Part shown: one piece after another, positions 12,121 to 25,075 of the stretch
How the letters are laid out: every line of letters begins with the position of its first letter
Position numbering within the stretch: position 1 is the first letter of the stretch
The notes under the pieces: generated by a model
Seen by the model: the letters and a program-made list of their open reading frames with translations, nothing else
What the model was told of the DNA's origin: nothing
The model's database searches: none
Position numbers and translations under genes: made by a program
Assembly: GCF_028453695.1 (NCBI RefSeq)
Contig: NC_135781.1
Span: 22,629,640 to 22,693,639 of the forward strand
Reading direction: 5' to 3'
Source of the DNA: Augochlora pura
Lineage: Eukaryota; Arthropoda; Insecta; Hymenoptera; Halictidae
Length of the DNA stretch: 64,000 bases

Positions 12121-13040
12121 CGGTGTATCTATAATTTTTGCTTGGCCTCAGCGAAACAGTGCGATAGTTTTGTCGCAGAGTGTAGTATCGGAACAATTAA
12201 AGGGTCCCGAGGACGACGAATTTTTTCGGCGAGCCAGTCGCGAGAAATTGGAAGCCCTTCTTTCACGGGCGCACGTCCAACCGAAATCGCGAGCCGAACC
12301 ATGTGCACAGTAAATCGCGCTGATTTCAATTGGTGTTTGATGCCGGCTGCGGGATCCCGTCCCGCGTGTACTCGACGCATTGAGTATCGAGATTGGGTAA
12401 TTTTGAATGACGCTCTTTAACGTTGCATTCGTTGCCTTGTTACGTAATTCTATAATGCTCGATAAAATGTGATTTATAATTTCGAGTAACATTCGCGCGG
12501 AATTTCTGGCGGGCCGCGTGCACCGCTCGAACATTTTTCCGCCTCGTTGTTGTAGGCGGCCCCGATGCGGCCGGTAACGAGAATCCGCGCCGATAAAAGG
12601 TTTCGCAGCCGGGTGCAGGTGCAGAAAGATAATAAGCCGGGGTGCCAGGCGATCTCTCACGCCTCGGACCACGCTTTTTCCACGTTTCTGCCCCTGACCA
12701 ACAATCTGAACTTTCTCCTGTAAAGCAAAGTGCAGATTATCGCAAATATGACGGCCCTCTTTTTGCGAGCCGGCGCGGCGATTCCGCGTCGATTGCACGG
12801 CTGTTTCCTCCGTTTATTCGAGCCGCGTGATGCCAAATGCGAACGGGGGCGAATCGCCGGATCACGCGAAGACCGACCTTCCATGCCTCGCGCTTTCATA
12901 TCGTACACGCCGCTTAGCTAATGACCCCTTTGGCCCGGCGAACTTCAAAACAATTGAAAAAAACTTCGGCGCACCGGCCAAGAAAGACTTCCAGAGAAAT
13001 GAAATGCGACGTGGCACGGCGGAAACGAAATTAGGAATGG
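12121..13040. other. CpG-rich island
   Basis: A 216-codon minus-strand frame (12148-12798) overlaps three plus-strand frames of 62 to 116 codons. It is rich in R and S and shows no domain. I regard these as by-products of high GC. No repeats or promoter elements are clear. Confidence 0.5.
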
Positions 13041-14260
13041 TTTATCGTTACAACTTTCAAACTAGTCTCCAATTTTTTCTTTTACAATCTCTGATACCAT
13101 GTTTCTGTGAGAAATTTTTAGGCGAACTATTTTATTCAAGCATATGTTATGGTAGAAATTATATAGAGTTTAAATAAATGCAATTTCTGCATTATTGTAA
13201 AACTATATTAAGTCATGTTTAGAGTTCGGTTGTTCTAGTTTTAATTGTTTCTTCTCTATAAAAGTTCTTTGTGAAACACGTGTTTCTTTTACAATCATTG
13301 TCCTTAAGCTTAAAATTTCACTTGCGAATTTTTTGTGAAAGATTTTTCATTCGTGAGATACTATGTTTCGTACCTACAAAATCACTTAAAAATTTTCAAC
13401 GATTATACCAATGTATGTAACGATGTCAAGATTAGTTATAATAGCAGTTATAACAACAATTTAGTAATTTTGATCATCGTTATAAAGTAACACGTATCAG
13501 CCATATTTACAATTCGGAAGATTTAGTGTATATACTTTATCTACCGGTGATTTGTTAATAATCCTTTTTTATAACGTAGCTCGACGGTTAAAAATTTCTT
13601 AAAATATCGTATAAAAGTAATAACAATTTCACCAATAATTCGATCATTATTATTATTACGTAATTATTCTGACGAAACGACTTCTTCTAAGATTGTTATT
13701 TAAAATGGAATCATTGAGCTCTCTTTGCATACGGCTTCGTCAGCGAGAAGTCTATTAATAGGCCTCCGGTAGCTAGAGTGTTAATGCAGAAAACAAAAGG
13801 ATAATAAATACGGCGCACGCACGCCAATCCAACACAACGTCACAAACGTAGTCGTAATTAATTCAAGTCGGAAAATTAAAGAGCAGTAGATTGCATAAAA
13901 AGCGTCACACCCTGACTGGCTTCTAAATTACAAGTTTTAATAAAGAACACATAGTTATGATCGCTTCGGTCTAACAATCCAAGTCGATTCTTTCTTTATC
14001 GTAGAATAATAATAACATTCACTTCAACCGATAAATAAATATTGAAATAAACAATTTATTACTTCTTAGAAAGCTGTCGCACGAGAGCACGACTAAAAAT
14101 AGTTTGGACGTATGTACTTGTTATATAATTTTTCAGCGCCATTACAGAAAATGAATCGGTCGTTTGTAAAGAACGTCACAATAAATAAATTGTTACTTAT
14201 CGTGAAGCAGTCGCACAAAACCAACACTAAATGTTTTAAGCCAACTTTCTAGTTCGCGTT
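13041..14260. other. AT-rich non-coding stretch
   Basis: No open frame of note, no mobile-element ends, no strong palindromes. Confidence 0.6.
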
Positions 14261-14840
14261 CATTTTAGAAAAATTAGCCGGACAGTTGCGTGACATATGC
14301 ATAATAAATTCGAGTCGCGACAAGCCCGCGTCGAGAGCACAAACAATCGATACTCGGCCGGGCAGAAAAGCTGGGTGCGGGTATTTCCCAGGGAAAATGG
14401 TGTCTCTTTCAAAAATTTGGCAAACTCCGGCCGTGCATATTTAACGCGGCCGTCGACGAGGTCGCCGGGCCGCGTGCAATTTTTAGGCAGATTGTACCGG
14501 CTAAATAGTCGTATTCGACGGCGGCGAGTATACACGCGCATCATCTGCCCAGCGACATACGCGCACGCATCCGGTATTGTCGAGAGAGCCGAGCAATAAT
14601 CCATCATTTATATTAATTGCGCCCCGCGGTACGTCGCGTCTCTGCATAAATGATATCGTTGTGTTTATACAGGCGCGCCGCGGCTCTATCCAGCTAGCGT
14701 GCTCCTCTTCATAAATTCTAATTAAGTTCGCGTGATCGACTAGCGAAATTACGCCGCGAGTTGCTTTCCAGGCCGCTCTACGCGCTGCTCCTTTTTCTTT
14801 AAAGAATTCACAAGACACCGCCATCATCATACATTAAGAT
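14261..14840. other. CpG-rich island
   Basis: Overlapping frames of 100 to 115 codons lie on opposite strands over the same bases, so composition rather than coding is the likely cause. Nothing recognisable is encoded. Confidence 0.5.
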
Positions 14841-15770
14841 TCTTTCGAATCGAATTATTTTTCAAATTATTTTCCCCGCGAACGATGTCTCCAATTACAC
14901 ACGTTGACTGCACGCCAACATGAATTACATGTAATTAAAGCACTTCGTTTACTCAAATCGAGATTGAGACGTCATATTGTACGACATCGGTTTCTTTCGC
15001 AGCATTCTTGCATTTTGTGGATCTTAATCGAATTAAGAAAAAGTACTAGATCAGTGAAAAAATTAGTTTCCGTATCCGGACAAATAATTTCGATAAACAA
15101 TGCAGTCAAAGTGTGAAAACGACTTTGGAATTAACGGTAAAATCTCTAACATTTTTTGATAAATTGTTTAATAGTAGTTGTAATTTTATTCGTAAATCCA
15201 CGGTATACCTCATGTAAGATATAAGCTTTAAACAAATCGCTTTGTTTTTTCAAAAAAATATGCGGTATCGAGATTAATAATCCAAATCATTTCATCAATT
15301 GTTCAACGTTAACAATAATTTTGTTTGCGATATACAACATTTTTCTACAATGTTACATAAATGTCTTGTATATTGCGTACATGTTCAATTTATTATATAA
15401 ATATTGCAGATATTATATATAATAAATTTATTATATTTCTGCGAAATAGTGTTCACTTTATTATGTAACAGTTAAGTGTATATATATATAAATAACGAAA
15501 GAAACACAAATGATTTTTCCGCAACGTACATACACAAGCGAAGCACTTTGACGTGCCCGATAATTATAAAACGGGCAAGCGAGTGTATTCGAAAATTCCT
15601 TGCTAACGAATTAACCAATTTTCCTTCGCTTTTGTTCCATTCACTGCTCTATCGTTCTCTATACGTCAGGAAGTCAGTGCGCATTATTCTGCAGCTGCAT
15701 TCTTTGTTGCAGAAAAACGCGAAGTACCGAAGTGACCGCCCCGGGCAGCTTCAAGACCTGATTAAAATTT
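14841..15770. other. AT-rich non-coding stretch
   Basis: Low-complexity ATATAT-type sequence lies near 15390-15490. No gene or element end is visible. Confidence 0.6.
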
Positions 15771-16318
15771 AAACTCTACCTAACCACGAATGATCAAAAG
15801 GTATGCACAGAAAATTACACTGAAAGATAGCGAGGCAGACATGCCAGTACCAGGTCATGTTCCACGGCCTGACAGTTTGCGTGCGGGTATACTTCGAAAA
15901 CGATCTTCGAAAGTTGCGTGCAAAGAAGATTACTTTGAAGTGTAGTACGAGAGATACACCACCGCGATTAAGGATTCTGCCGCCCAATTTCGCCTGGCGC
16001 TGGTTTTCTGTAACCCGTAAGTGGTCCGCTCGTTACATCCGATCTTCGTTTAGGCCACGAAATTGCACGGGGCCGATAACGCATGCGATTCACCGACGAG
16101 ATATCCACGAAAAAGGTGTTTACCGTATAGTAATGAAGTGAAAATGGAATTATTTGTACTACACTCTCTCGCGGTAATCGACCGAAATTCCGCGAAGTTG
16201 CGAAGTCTGCACGACCGGGCGGTTCTCTTATCGGGAACGTTCACCTTCGCCGAGAGTTAATAAATTCTTCATTGATTAAAATTGAGAAAGTACAGCGGTC
16301 TTCGTCGACGCGACGGTT
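15771..16318. other. GC-richer island
   Basis: Small frames of 64 to 94 codons overlap on both strands. No domain, no clear promoter. Confidence 0.5.
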
Positions 16319-16374
16319 GGGGCATTAATGCTTGTTCGAAGATTGCTTCAATCGCTTCGGCCTTATTAATGCCC
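16319..16374 (+). other. Strong hairpin, precursor-like
   Basis: GGGCATTAAT at 16320-16329 pairs perfectly with ATTAATGCCC at 16365-16374. Inside, CGAAG pairs with CTTCG and ATTG with CAAT around a CTT loop, giving a roughly 55-nt stem-loop with one internal loop. The shape resembles a short microRNA precursor or a structured RNA or DNA site, but I recognise no known microRNA in it. It could also form from the minus strand. Confidence 0.4.
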
Positions 16375-17985
16375 ATAATCATCGTCGAGGAGCATAATCC
16401 GGGGCTTTTGCATTAACTAAATGCATTACTGAATATAATCACCGTACGACAAAACAAACGATTCGACCAACGACACGTCTTATCGGCAATTTTTGCTGAC
16501 ACGAACAGGAAGTCGGTAATGGCAACATGATAGTAAATATCGACATCATCATTACCATTATTAATAGACATAGACACAGTTCATTACCCGGTGTCGTAAA
16601 TGCTGCATCTACATTCAGGACAGTGCAGTAGATGTCAGAAGAAGTTGCTGGAAATCTTCCTTCCTTAAGGAACAAACTAAGAAATTGACTGCTGATTTCC
16701 ATACCGGTGCAATTTTGACTTTGCGCGTCGCATCCCGCGGCTCGCGGCTAAAATAGACCGCTTTTGCATCGCGCGGTTTCCGGTACGGCCTGTAATTGCC
16801 GTGATGCAGGTCTCGATATATTGGGTCGTAATACGCGAACCGCCCAATTGCTATTCTAAACCACTTTTCTTTTTGTAAATCTTCATGTTTCTAGGTATGC
16901 TTTGATACGACAGGAAAAGCAGATTTTTGCTTTCTTTAAGCGCAGACTTTATATACCTGGCCGACGTTGAGAGGTGTCGAAGACAATTTTATATCTAGGG
17001 AAGGTAGTGATTATTGGACTGCGTATTTTATGCATTTACGGAGAAAATCGGTGAGTAAAACTGATAATAACAGGAAGACTAAAGAAAGCTAATAATGTTG
17101 GTGTACTAGCTGCATCTAATTAAACTGATTAAAAGAAGAAATGAAATTATACTTGACACCTATGTCTATCGTCTAACGTATAATTTCGTATAAAGATGCG
17201 CAGACTAATGATCATAATTTGACGGACAGTGGCTGTTGTGGTCTCCTATTACTTTCTGAGAGTGTATGTTTACTTAGAGTATCATTCTCGAGACTCTCTG
17301 AGATTGTATTACATAATATTATTATTATTTTCAAGCCAGAATACTATTTTTTCAGGACTACTACTGTTGAGTAGCATTTACAAAATGAAGAGGTAATTTA
17401 TTTTCTATTTTACAATAAGTGATCTTCTAGTTGAAAGAAAATTTTCATTAACTCTAATTTTTGTCGAATAACGTAAGAAAATCTTGCAACTAATGGAAAT
17501 AATTTTCATTTTGCATAAAAATCCACTGTGTCCATAAATCATTGTTTTCAATGAAATTTTAAGGAAATCTATTTCAAGATCTGCACTATGATATATTTAT
17601 AAAAAAACTTTGAGAACAGTTTAATAACGTCTCAAATAAATATGCTAAAAATGTTTTCTTCTGATAATCACAGTGTCTTTTTCTCTTGAGAAAAATCAAG
17701 CAAAAATGGGATGCAACAGCATTTAGAGACTGTACTGATTCGGGTCACCTCAGACCTGATATCGGCAATCTTCTTTGTCTGCAGGTCAAAATCAACCAAA
17801 ATCCGACTATTAAAAAGACATTTCGGTTAAATGATATCTTCATTTTAAAACAGTCTTTTAAGCAATAATAAGACAAATGTTATTGAGAAAATAATTACAA
17901 TACGCTTTCAAACATTAAATATATAAATCCAGAATTCTAACCTTAATTATAATAAAAACAAATATAACTGCCAAATTACCAAAAA
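16375..17985. other. Mixed then AT-rich non-coding stretch
   Basis: To about 16860 the sequence is GC-richer, with an 87-codon minus frame of no known type. The rest is AT-rich. Two partial copies of the dispersed motif lie at 17014-17034 (plus) and 17512-17531 (minus). Confidence 0.5.
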
Positions 17986-18970
17986 TTATCACTTGGCAAC
18001 CGGCAACACGTTGATCGACGCCTGTCGCAGACCCTCTCTGCGGCAGGTTCCCGACGTATCCGAATTTTCTGCGCCCGTCCACCTGGATCGTTTCGATGAT
18101 TGCAGGGTCGGTTCAACTCGACGTCGCTTCCGCGCAAAAATGTCAACCCGAATCAAGACACAGGCATGAAAGTGCAGGCGCACTGGAAGTTCGCAATTTA
18201 GTCATTACGGTTCTCTTCTGCCTTCAGCGTGATGTATAGCTTCCCTTCCACCTATGCAGGTTCTAGCGGGGCCCCTCCTATCGGTGGTCGCCTTATCAAC
18301 TTCCATATCGGTTTAATAAAGTGGACGTTGATTGGTTTCAATGATAAAACGATTGAGCACGATCGGTTCTCGATTATCCGCGGCCTAACCGCTAAACCTG
18401 TCCCTCTGGCGAGCGCGCGGCGGCTTCGACGAGTCCGGGACCAGCTCGATTTTTACGAGGTCGAGCGAGTCTGATGACACGTATGGTGGCGGAATCTCGC
18501 CCGGCAAACCAATAGTTAGGCAAATGGGAACGTTCGTAGAAAGGATTCCGACGAAATGAAGGGGGACGATGTAGAAAGAACTTGACTTTGTTGTAGATGG
18601 TGTATCGGCGTTGTACCCGCATACCGTTTCCAAAGCCTTTTATCTGTTGGCAGAGCGCGCGAGCGCTCGTGCTCACCTAGCAACGTGGTATTGTGTAATT
18701 ATACGTTGTCTTCGCGTTGCATTATGGGGTAAGCACGACCGGGTACTTAAGGAACAGATGCTGCAGATGCGTATTTTTAAGCAACTATACACGACAGTTG
18801 CGATTTACGAGGTTTGTCAGGAATCGCGTGCGCCGCTCATTTTATGGATTTTTCTATCGCGAAATTTAGTGCGATCGCTAGATACCCCGCGCAGTCGTGG
18901 CTCGTTAACGCTTCCAAATTTGCTGCAACGCGATCGAATCCCCCGGCTTTATTTAATTCCCCTCCGAATT
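17986..18970. other. CpG-rich island
   Basis: Frames of 64 to 128 codons overlap on both strands, with no recognisable domains. The island is bordered on both sides by AT-rich DNA. Confidence 0.5.
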
Positions 18971-20395
18971 TTATGGGTCCGCAACAAAAATGTTTAGGTA
19001 AAACAAACGCAGAAACATTTTGTCGTTTCAGTGCTGCAAATCAATTTATAAACTTATTTCCAATCGATTGCTGAAAGAAAATTGATGTTATTCGACTATC
19101 TCGTAATTGAATCATGCGGATGTTATTAATCTAAGGGGAAGAAATCTTTTTCATTATTAATTTCACTCGTTTATTATGGCATAAGGGGTTAATAAAACTT
19201 ATATGTTTCATACTTGCACCCTGTTAATTCAACGTGTTTGTTGACGTTGACGACACTGAATTGTAGAAAAATTTACAGTTTATCGTTATTATTTTATTAT
19301 TTTTAATCTATTGCAACGACTAAAGAATAAATGAGCTTGCTAATTAATTTCCATTTCTTGCAATTCACGCAATGTTTATTTTATACAGAATTAATATCAG
19401 CTGAAAGGTAAGTAGTAAATCAGTTGAAAAAATATGGCAGTATAACTATGTGACTTTTAACTAATATAAATTATTTAAGGATATATATATATATATATAA
19501 TAATAATAATATTTTTTGCATTCGACGCAGAACGTTATGTATAAAGCGAATAAAAAGAAAATGATTTCGCGAACAAAGGAACTCATACAAGTATTTCTCA
19601 TCGCGCCGGCGGCCGCTCCGAGTAACATTTCGGAATCAGAAGCATCATGCTGTGCATTACGAGTTCCTGGTACAACTCAATTGATCCGAAACGATACACG
19701 GGTTGCTCGTACTTGACACACAGCAGGCACAGTCAGTATTTGCAATCCACCGTGAATATCCGATATCATACGTGTCATCGGTGTTCGTTCGAGCCGGTAG
19801 TCCCTTACCGTCTTTGAAATGTTGCTGAAATACAATGTTCTTTGCCTTTACGAAACAAGACGGCATTAACTCGACACTTGAGTAACAGATGTTACGGATA
19901 TTGTCCGCCGTGCTTCATAAGAGCACGAATGCCATTTACGATTCGTGACGTATACTTGGAATCCTATATTTCGTCCCCGCACCTTCCACCGTGCATCCCG
20001 ACATTATTCGTCTCTGTCCACTGTTTGCTTAGATCACTCGTCTTGTCGTTTGATATTTACTTAAACCGGCGAAGAAAAAGACTTTCGATTGCGACGAACA
20101 CTGCGAGAGAAGTACTTCCCCTGAATGTCGTTTGAGAACTGTGGTGTATAACTGTACCATCTCTTTGAAATCATGCATCCAGTTTAATTACCGCTCGGTG
20201 AGATCTTGTAACAGAATAAACAGTATTTGCAACGTAAAAAGTGAAGTTCCTTCTATAAACATTTAGGGGAAGAAGCCGACGGTAATATATATATAAAGAA
20301 GAGTTGTTCAGAATGATGATCTTGGCAACATATCTCAAGGAAGAAGATATCTGAGCTGCCTCTCCTGAATGGAACATGTATCGTTAAGTTTTATT
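18971..20395. other. AT-rich stretch with a GC-richer patch at about 19590-20110
   Basis: A string at 19168-19195 reading GGCATAAGGGGTTAAT resembles the terminus of a family B MITE, but no partner end was found. An (AT)n microsatellite at 19480-19499 runs into (AAT)n. No gene is visible. Confidence 0.5.
19480..19512. repeat. (AT)n then (AAT)n microsatellite
   Basis: About nine AT units are followed by several AAT units. Confidence 0.85.
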
Positions 20396-20643
20396 TTAAC
20401 CCTTTGCGTTCGAGTGTTGAGTTTAGGCCGCCACTAAAATTGTTCTATCATGTCCAAAGATAATTTTTATATCAATAATGTTTAGATTTAAAAGATTGTT
20501 AAATAGTGGAACTGTTAGTATGAGTCACAAGAATCAATTTCGTGTGCATAAAAGTGCACTTTGTTACATAGAATGGAAATACTATGAGCCAGAAAGATTA
20601 TTTCAGATTTACAGTTAAAATGGCTTCGGGTGCGAAGGGTTAA
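20396..20643 (+). mobile_element. piggyBac-type MITE, family A
   Basis: TTAACCCTTTGCGTTCGAGT at the left and GGTGCGAAGGGTTAA at the right form inverted termini that include TTAA. The 248-bp interior matches the copies at 46491 and 60752 very closely, including the block AAAAGTGCACTTTGTTACAT. There is no coding capacity. The two subterminal sequences differ, which defines the element's orientation. Confidence 0.85.
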
Positions 20644-21030
20644 AACTCGAAATGTACGTAGGTGCTCCAACCCAAAATCACTATTTACATTCTTTTACAT
20701 TTTCTTATTCAAGAATGAAAATGTCGACATATAAATCGTTCATATTACCCTTTTATTCGAATGCTTTCTATATTCAAATTCGTATCAATTAAGAATCTCA
20801 CACGTTTCCTTAGATAAACGAAACGTCCGCAATCTATAAAATTCGACTATATTTTCTGATAGCCAAGGCCATCAATTTCACCCTTCTTCAATCCAAGAAA
20901 ATTCTTAAACATTATTGAAACGAGCATGAATAAACCTTGTAAACGGAACCACAGATTATGTAACAATTCTTCGCGAAAAAGTCCCAGAACAAGCTAAACA
21001 AAAACTAAATTTATATCAAATTATTCGCTT
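20644..21030. other. AT-rich non-coding stretch
   Basis: No features seen. Confidence 0.6.
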
Positions 21031-22140
21031 AAAAAATTGAAACGCATAACTGAGAATTCTGTGTATAGGTTTGTCCAAGTGATCGAACGACGTAGCGAGC
21101 CCCGGTGTATATCGCACGGGCGAACTTGAGAATCGCTGCGATTGCGTCGGCGACCGAGTCACAATGCTGAGAAAAATAAAGGGAAGAAGGAGGAGAGAAG
21201 GTGGAAGAGGTTAGGAGGGAAAGAAAAAGTGTCGCGTACACCGCAATTCCCACGGGGCGAGGACCGATTTAAACTACACGGCTCGTGAATGTAACTGGCG
21301 AAACCATGAGCGCGGACCTCCTTAATACCTCCTCCCTTGTAATTTGGTCATAAGAAACGAAGGCCTGGCTCGCTGTGTCCTCTAAGCCCGCGGGTTCGTT
21401 GCACGATCGCCCGGCCTCATTATAGTAAACACGCCGTAGAAATAGTTGTCCTGTTAGGTGGCTGCGAAATGATCGATGGCGAGAACAGGCGCGGCCATGT
21501 TTCTCTTTTCCCTCTTTAATTATACACGACGCTGCGCGCGGTTTGTGTATCTTTCTGTTAATTAAAATGCTTGCCTAGTTTCCGAGAATAAAACGTGACG
21601 AAAGATTTTTCAGTTGCAGAAACACGCTCTCTGTTCCAGCGAAGATAGCGAAAAGGGCAACGTTAATTTCAAAACATTTATAATGTCCCTGTCGACACGA
21701 GTTCCATGTTACCTATCAAATTATTTTTCTCCATAAACTAGATTATGTATCCAAGTAACAATACATCCTGGTCTCTATCGTATAATAACGTAAAAATAAC
21801 GAGAACCGCGGCGTTCCTCGGATTTTTCGAAAGATAAGAAGCTGGCCTAGCTGATGGTCACGCGGCGGAGCTAATAATACCAATTTCGTTGGCTGTAATA
21901 CGCTCGCGAGGGGTGCGCTGCGAGGTTTATGATCGCCTTGTACATCATTCTTCGCGCAGTATATGCTATAATGAACAAAACGTGTACTTAGATTGCTCCG
22001 TTACTTTCTAAAGATACGTCAATAATTTATTAAAAGAGAACTGCCGCTTATCCGCTGCTTTTCGCGGGGTTAATTACTCAGAAATTAGTATTATGCAGCC
22101 GTAAGTTGAAGGTGATGTATGATCGTTGGTGAAACCCGGG
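21031..22140. other. GC-richer island with a polypurine tract
   Basis: A run of almost pure purine (AGGAGGAGAG-like) covers about 21168-21231. A 74-codon minus frame is the coding shadow of that tract. No gene is supported. Confidence 0.5.
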
Positions 22141-23610
22141 TCAAGGAAATCCTTTATCCATTAGGGTCCATACTTTACGTATTATGTCAGCCGTTTTACG
22201 CCGCGCAGTCGTGTGAAATATTATCGGTGGACGCGGCGGCGCGTTTCGCGGCTCTTTCTCCCGAGCGGGAATTTTTCTTCCTCGAATAGTTCTGCCACCG
22301 TGGAGGAAACGTGGAAATAACAGGGCGCCGCGGCCGACACCGAAGCGAACGGTGCGACTAATTAAGAGATGGCGGACCGAAAATCGACTGAGAACCACTA
22401 TACTCGCGCTAGAAGGCAACGAACAAGTCTACGCCAGGTTGTTTACTACAAAGAAGGCGAGGCGTGTCGTTGAACCAGGGCTCTGGAGAGTAGCAAGGCG
22501 GACCCAGGCATGCCTGCGTCCGTGCTCTCCTCGCTTTCAGCAATACGTTCCTCGGTTCTTTCCATCTTACACCCTTCCTTTCCCGCTTCCACAGCCTCCA
22601 GAAACCCTTGTTCCCATCTTTCATTGCCAAAGCTGCTGCCGCTGCTGCCCGCCGCTGCTCGGAGATTCTCGCTTGTTAATATCGGCCGACCGATAAAGCG
22701 ATCGCGATGATTATCCTTTTTTTACGCCGCGATATCGATGACCACACGCCCCTTTCCCATTCCGGGGGCTGACGTGCTCCGATGGTATTAGCTCCGCGTA
22801 AAAATAATTATTGCGCTTTCACACCGGCGCGGCGGTCGACTAACAGGCCGAACTCTCGACCGGCTTACTCTCCCCGGTCTTCTCAATTTTTCGTGGCGGC
22901 GTGCCGGCGATGTTTAATGATTGACGAACGAGAATCCGTAACCGAGACATTAGCCGCGCGCGTCGCGTGCTGTGACACGGAATTTCGGCCGCTTGTCCCC
23001 GAATACCATCGAGAGAGAGAGAGAGAGAGAGCGAGCGCACGCATCTCGTGGAAATCGAGGATGCGCCGCAGATTCGTACCCGGAATCGCGGCGTTCCACG
23101 GTGTCTCCGTCAACAAGTGCAACGTGCACGCAGATGGGCCGACTGGCAAGCTTCCAGGCCGTTTTCGTGCAACGACCGTGATATCGTTCCCATAATTTTG
23201 CCCATCCCTCCCGTCCTGCTGCTCTTTCCCTTAGGTTCGAACGATTCGTTTCGATGCGCGGATTCCCATTGCTAAATTTACGTGAACCAACGGCGGCCCT
23301 CCCGTTGCCAATACATGACGGCCGTTCTCGGGCAACCGCGCGATAACGTGCCGGAGAAACGACGATTTTATGCCGGCGACTTTAAGTTTCCTTATTGTTG
23401 CGTCGTACGTTCCCATTTTAAATAATCAGCTCTATTCAACCGCATTTCTAGGCAGCGAATTTTGTCTAGGGCTGACTATAAATTCTCAGACGCGCCAAAA
23501 TTATTCCACCTTGCTTCTACTGTGCGAGCGAGTTAGGATCATAGCGGCGCGAGTTACATTTTCGAAAATTTTCACTCGTGTCACAGAGCGTGATTTATAC
23601 GTGTCATAAT
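22141..23610. other. Large CpG-rich island
   Basis: About ten frames of 60 to 137 codons overlap on both strands. The 137-codon frame at 22782-23195 reads through the (GA)n array as RERERERE. None shows a domain. CpG is very frequent. This is a candidate regulatory region by composition only. Confidence 0.5.
23011..23031 (+). repeat. (GA)n microsatellite
   Basis: About ten uninterrupted GA units within a CpG island. Confidence 0.9.
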
Positions 23611-23890
23611 GTTAAAGAGGTAAGCGAAGTAAATCATAAAGTCAGTACAAATTAACTCCCTATCGCATACCGTTTTTGATTAGGAATCTAATTTCAAATG
23701 TTCAATGATTTCAAGAGTTGAGCGAAATTGAAATAGCATCAGAACCGACGGTTATACGAAATAAAAACTTACGATATGTTTTTGTACTTGTATAATCGTA
23801 TAAAGTTTCCGTACGAGAACAGTAATAAAAATCGTTAAATAATAGTATTCTTTTTATTTCTTTCGTGTTTATTTTCTCCACATGTCAATA
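23611..23890. other. AT-rich spacer
   Basis: No features seen between the island and the next MITE. Confidence 0.6.
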
Positions 23891-24137
23891 TTAAACCTTT
23901 GCGGTCGAGTAGCGACTCTAAGGCGCCGCGAAAAATAATAATACTATGTTTCGCAATAATTTTTATCAAATTTACTTATATTTAGAAAATTGTTCAGAAC
24001 TGTTAGCTATTGCACGAGTCACAAAATACAATTCTATAATGTATAATATGCTCTAGATTATATAAAATGGAAACACTGTAAGTCTGAACAAATATTTTTG
24101 ATTTCCAGTTCAAATGGCTTTGGCTGCAAAGGGTTAA
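23891..24137 (+). mobile_element. piggyBac-type MITE, family A
   Basis: The left end TTAAACCTTTGCGGTCGAGT is followed by the family-specific GCGACTCTAAGGCGCC, and the right end is GGCTGCAAAGGGTTAA. The element is 247 bp. The interior is diverged from the copies at 20396 and 46491 but collinear with them. It is non-coding. Confidence 0.8.
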
Positions 24138-24767
24138 AATGCAGTAACAGCCGAATGCGACTTGTTTAACTTGTCGTCAAATTGCGTGCAATTAAGGGTT
24201 AATTTTACTCCAAATTATCTTAATAATAAACTTCGTCAGCAAACAATGTGTATGTTAGTAAACAATAACACTCTTTGTTTCTCATGATGAGGAAAATATG
24301 TCTTAGACCATTACGATTCTAACACAGTCATTTATTCTCTTGTCTCATCCGTAAATAATTCCTCAGGACGAGATTAGTTACTGCCAGTGCGTTGGCCTGC
24401 GGCTTACACGATGTATTTTGTCTACGTTTCAGATTTCAAATCGTCCGCGGTGCAATCTTAGACCACTTCACCTGACTTCAATGTGTTCTACTCTTCCGTG
24501 CACTTCCTTAACGCCTTGCATTCTGTTAGACTTGGTTGTTACAAGTGCTCGATGGTGTTCCATAACATTTCCATAAAAACGCATATGTAAGAATTTTTTA
24601 AGATTGAAAATTGTATTTTGACTGGTATTAATAAAATTTTTGAATAAAATTTCTTTCCTTTACAGGAACAGATATATCGTTGACATATGTAGAGAAATTT
24701 ATGAAACATAATAACAACTGTCAAATATTACACAGGGAACAATATCGCAACAATATTATATGATTGT
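24138..24767. other. AT-rich non-coding stretch
   Basis: One AAGGGTTAA string at about 24193 could be a stray MITE terminus, but no partner was found. Nothing else is seen. Confidence 0.55.
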
Positions 24768-25075
24768 TGTTACGGTGTAACAAAGAATTCGTATGTCAGG
24801 TAAAAAGTACCTGACGAACGACGCGGTACGCCGACGCTCATGCAAACTCCGAGAAAACCCCAGAACGTAGGTGCGACCATGCGACCCTTTGTTAAAAATT
24901 TTAAAATAATGCTAAGCACTGATTGGTGCGCTCTTGGGCCACCAAATTGGTATAAAAGGTCTGACAAAAATAAAAAGAAACATTCAATCAACTACAACTA
25001 TACAACGCAGAACCGCTGTCTCTCGGAACATTACCTCGCTAGTCGAACATTAATATTAAAGTGAGTTATTGTAAC
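24768..25075 (+). mobile_element. Probable solo LTR of an LTR retrotransposon
   Basis: The segment begins TGTTACGGTGTAACAAAG and ends near GAGTTATTGTAAC. It contains a canonical TATAAAAGG at 24951-24959, an inverted CCAAT (GATTGG) about 30 bases upstream, and a perfect 8-bp stem GTCAGGTA / TACCTGAC at 24795-24815. Its roughly 300-bp size and promoter layout suit an insect Gypsy- or BEL-type LTR. No internal retroelement genes lie on either side, hence solo. The ends and target duplication are not certain. Confidence 0.4.
24921..24960 (+). promoter_or_regulatory. TATA box with upstream inverted CCAAT
   Basis: TATAAAAGG at 24951 has GATTGG 30 bases upstream. It most likely belongs to the putative solo LTR rather than to a host gene. 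Confidence 0.35.

Noticed and set aside
12148..12798. 216-codon open frame on the minus strand
   Set aside because: It lies in a CpG island with overlapping frames on the other strand, has no recognisable domain and is rich in R and S. Low stop density explains its length.
19168..19195. Full family B element ending in AAGGGGTTAA
   Set aside because: The opposite terminus and diagnostic subterminal block are absent, so only a possible end remains.
24795..24815. GTCAGGTA..TACCTGAC as a microRNA stem (resembles miR-275 wording)
   Set aside because: Only eight bases pair and it sits in the LTR-like unit; the match to the microRNA is too short.
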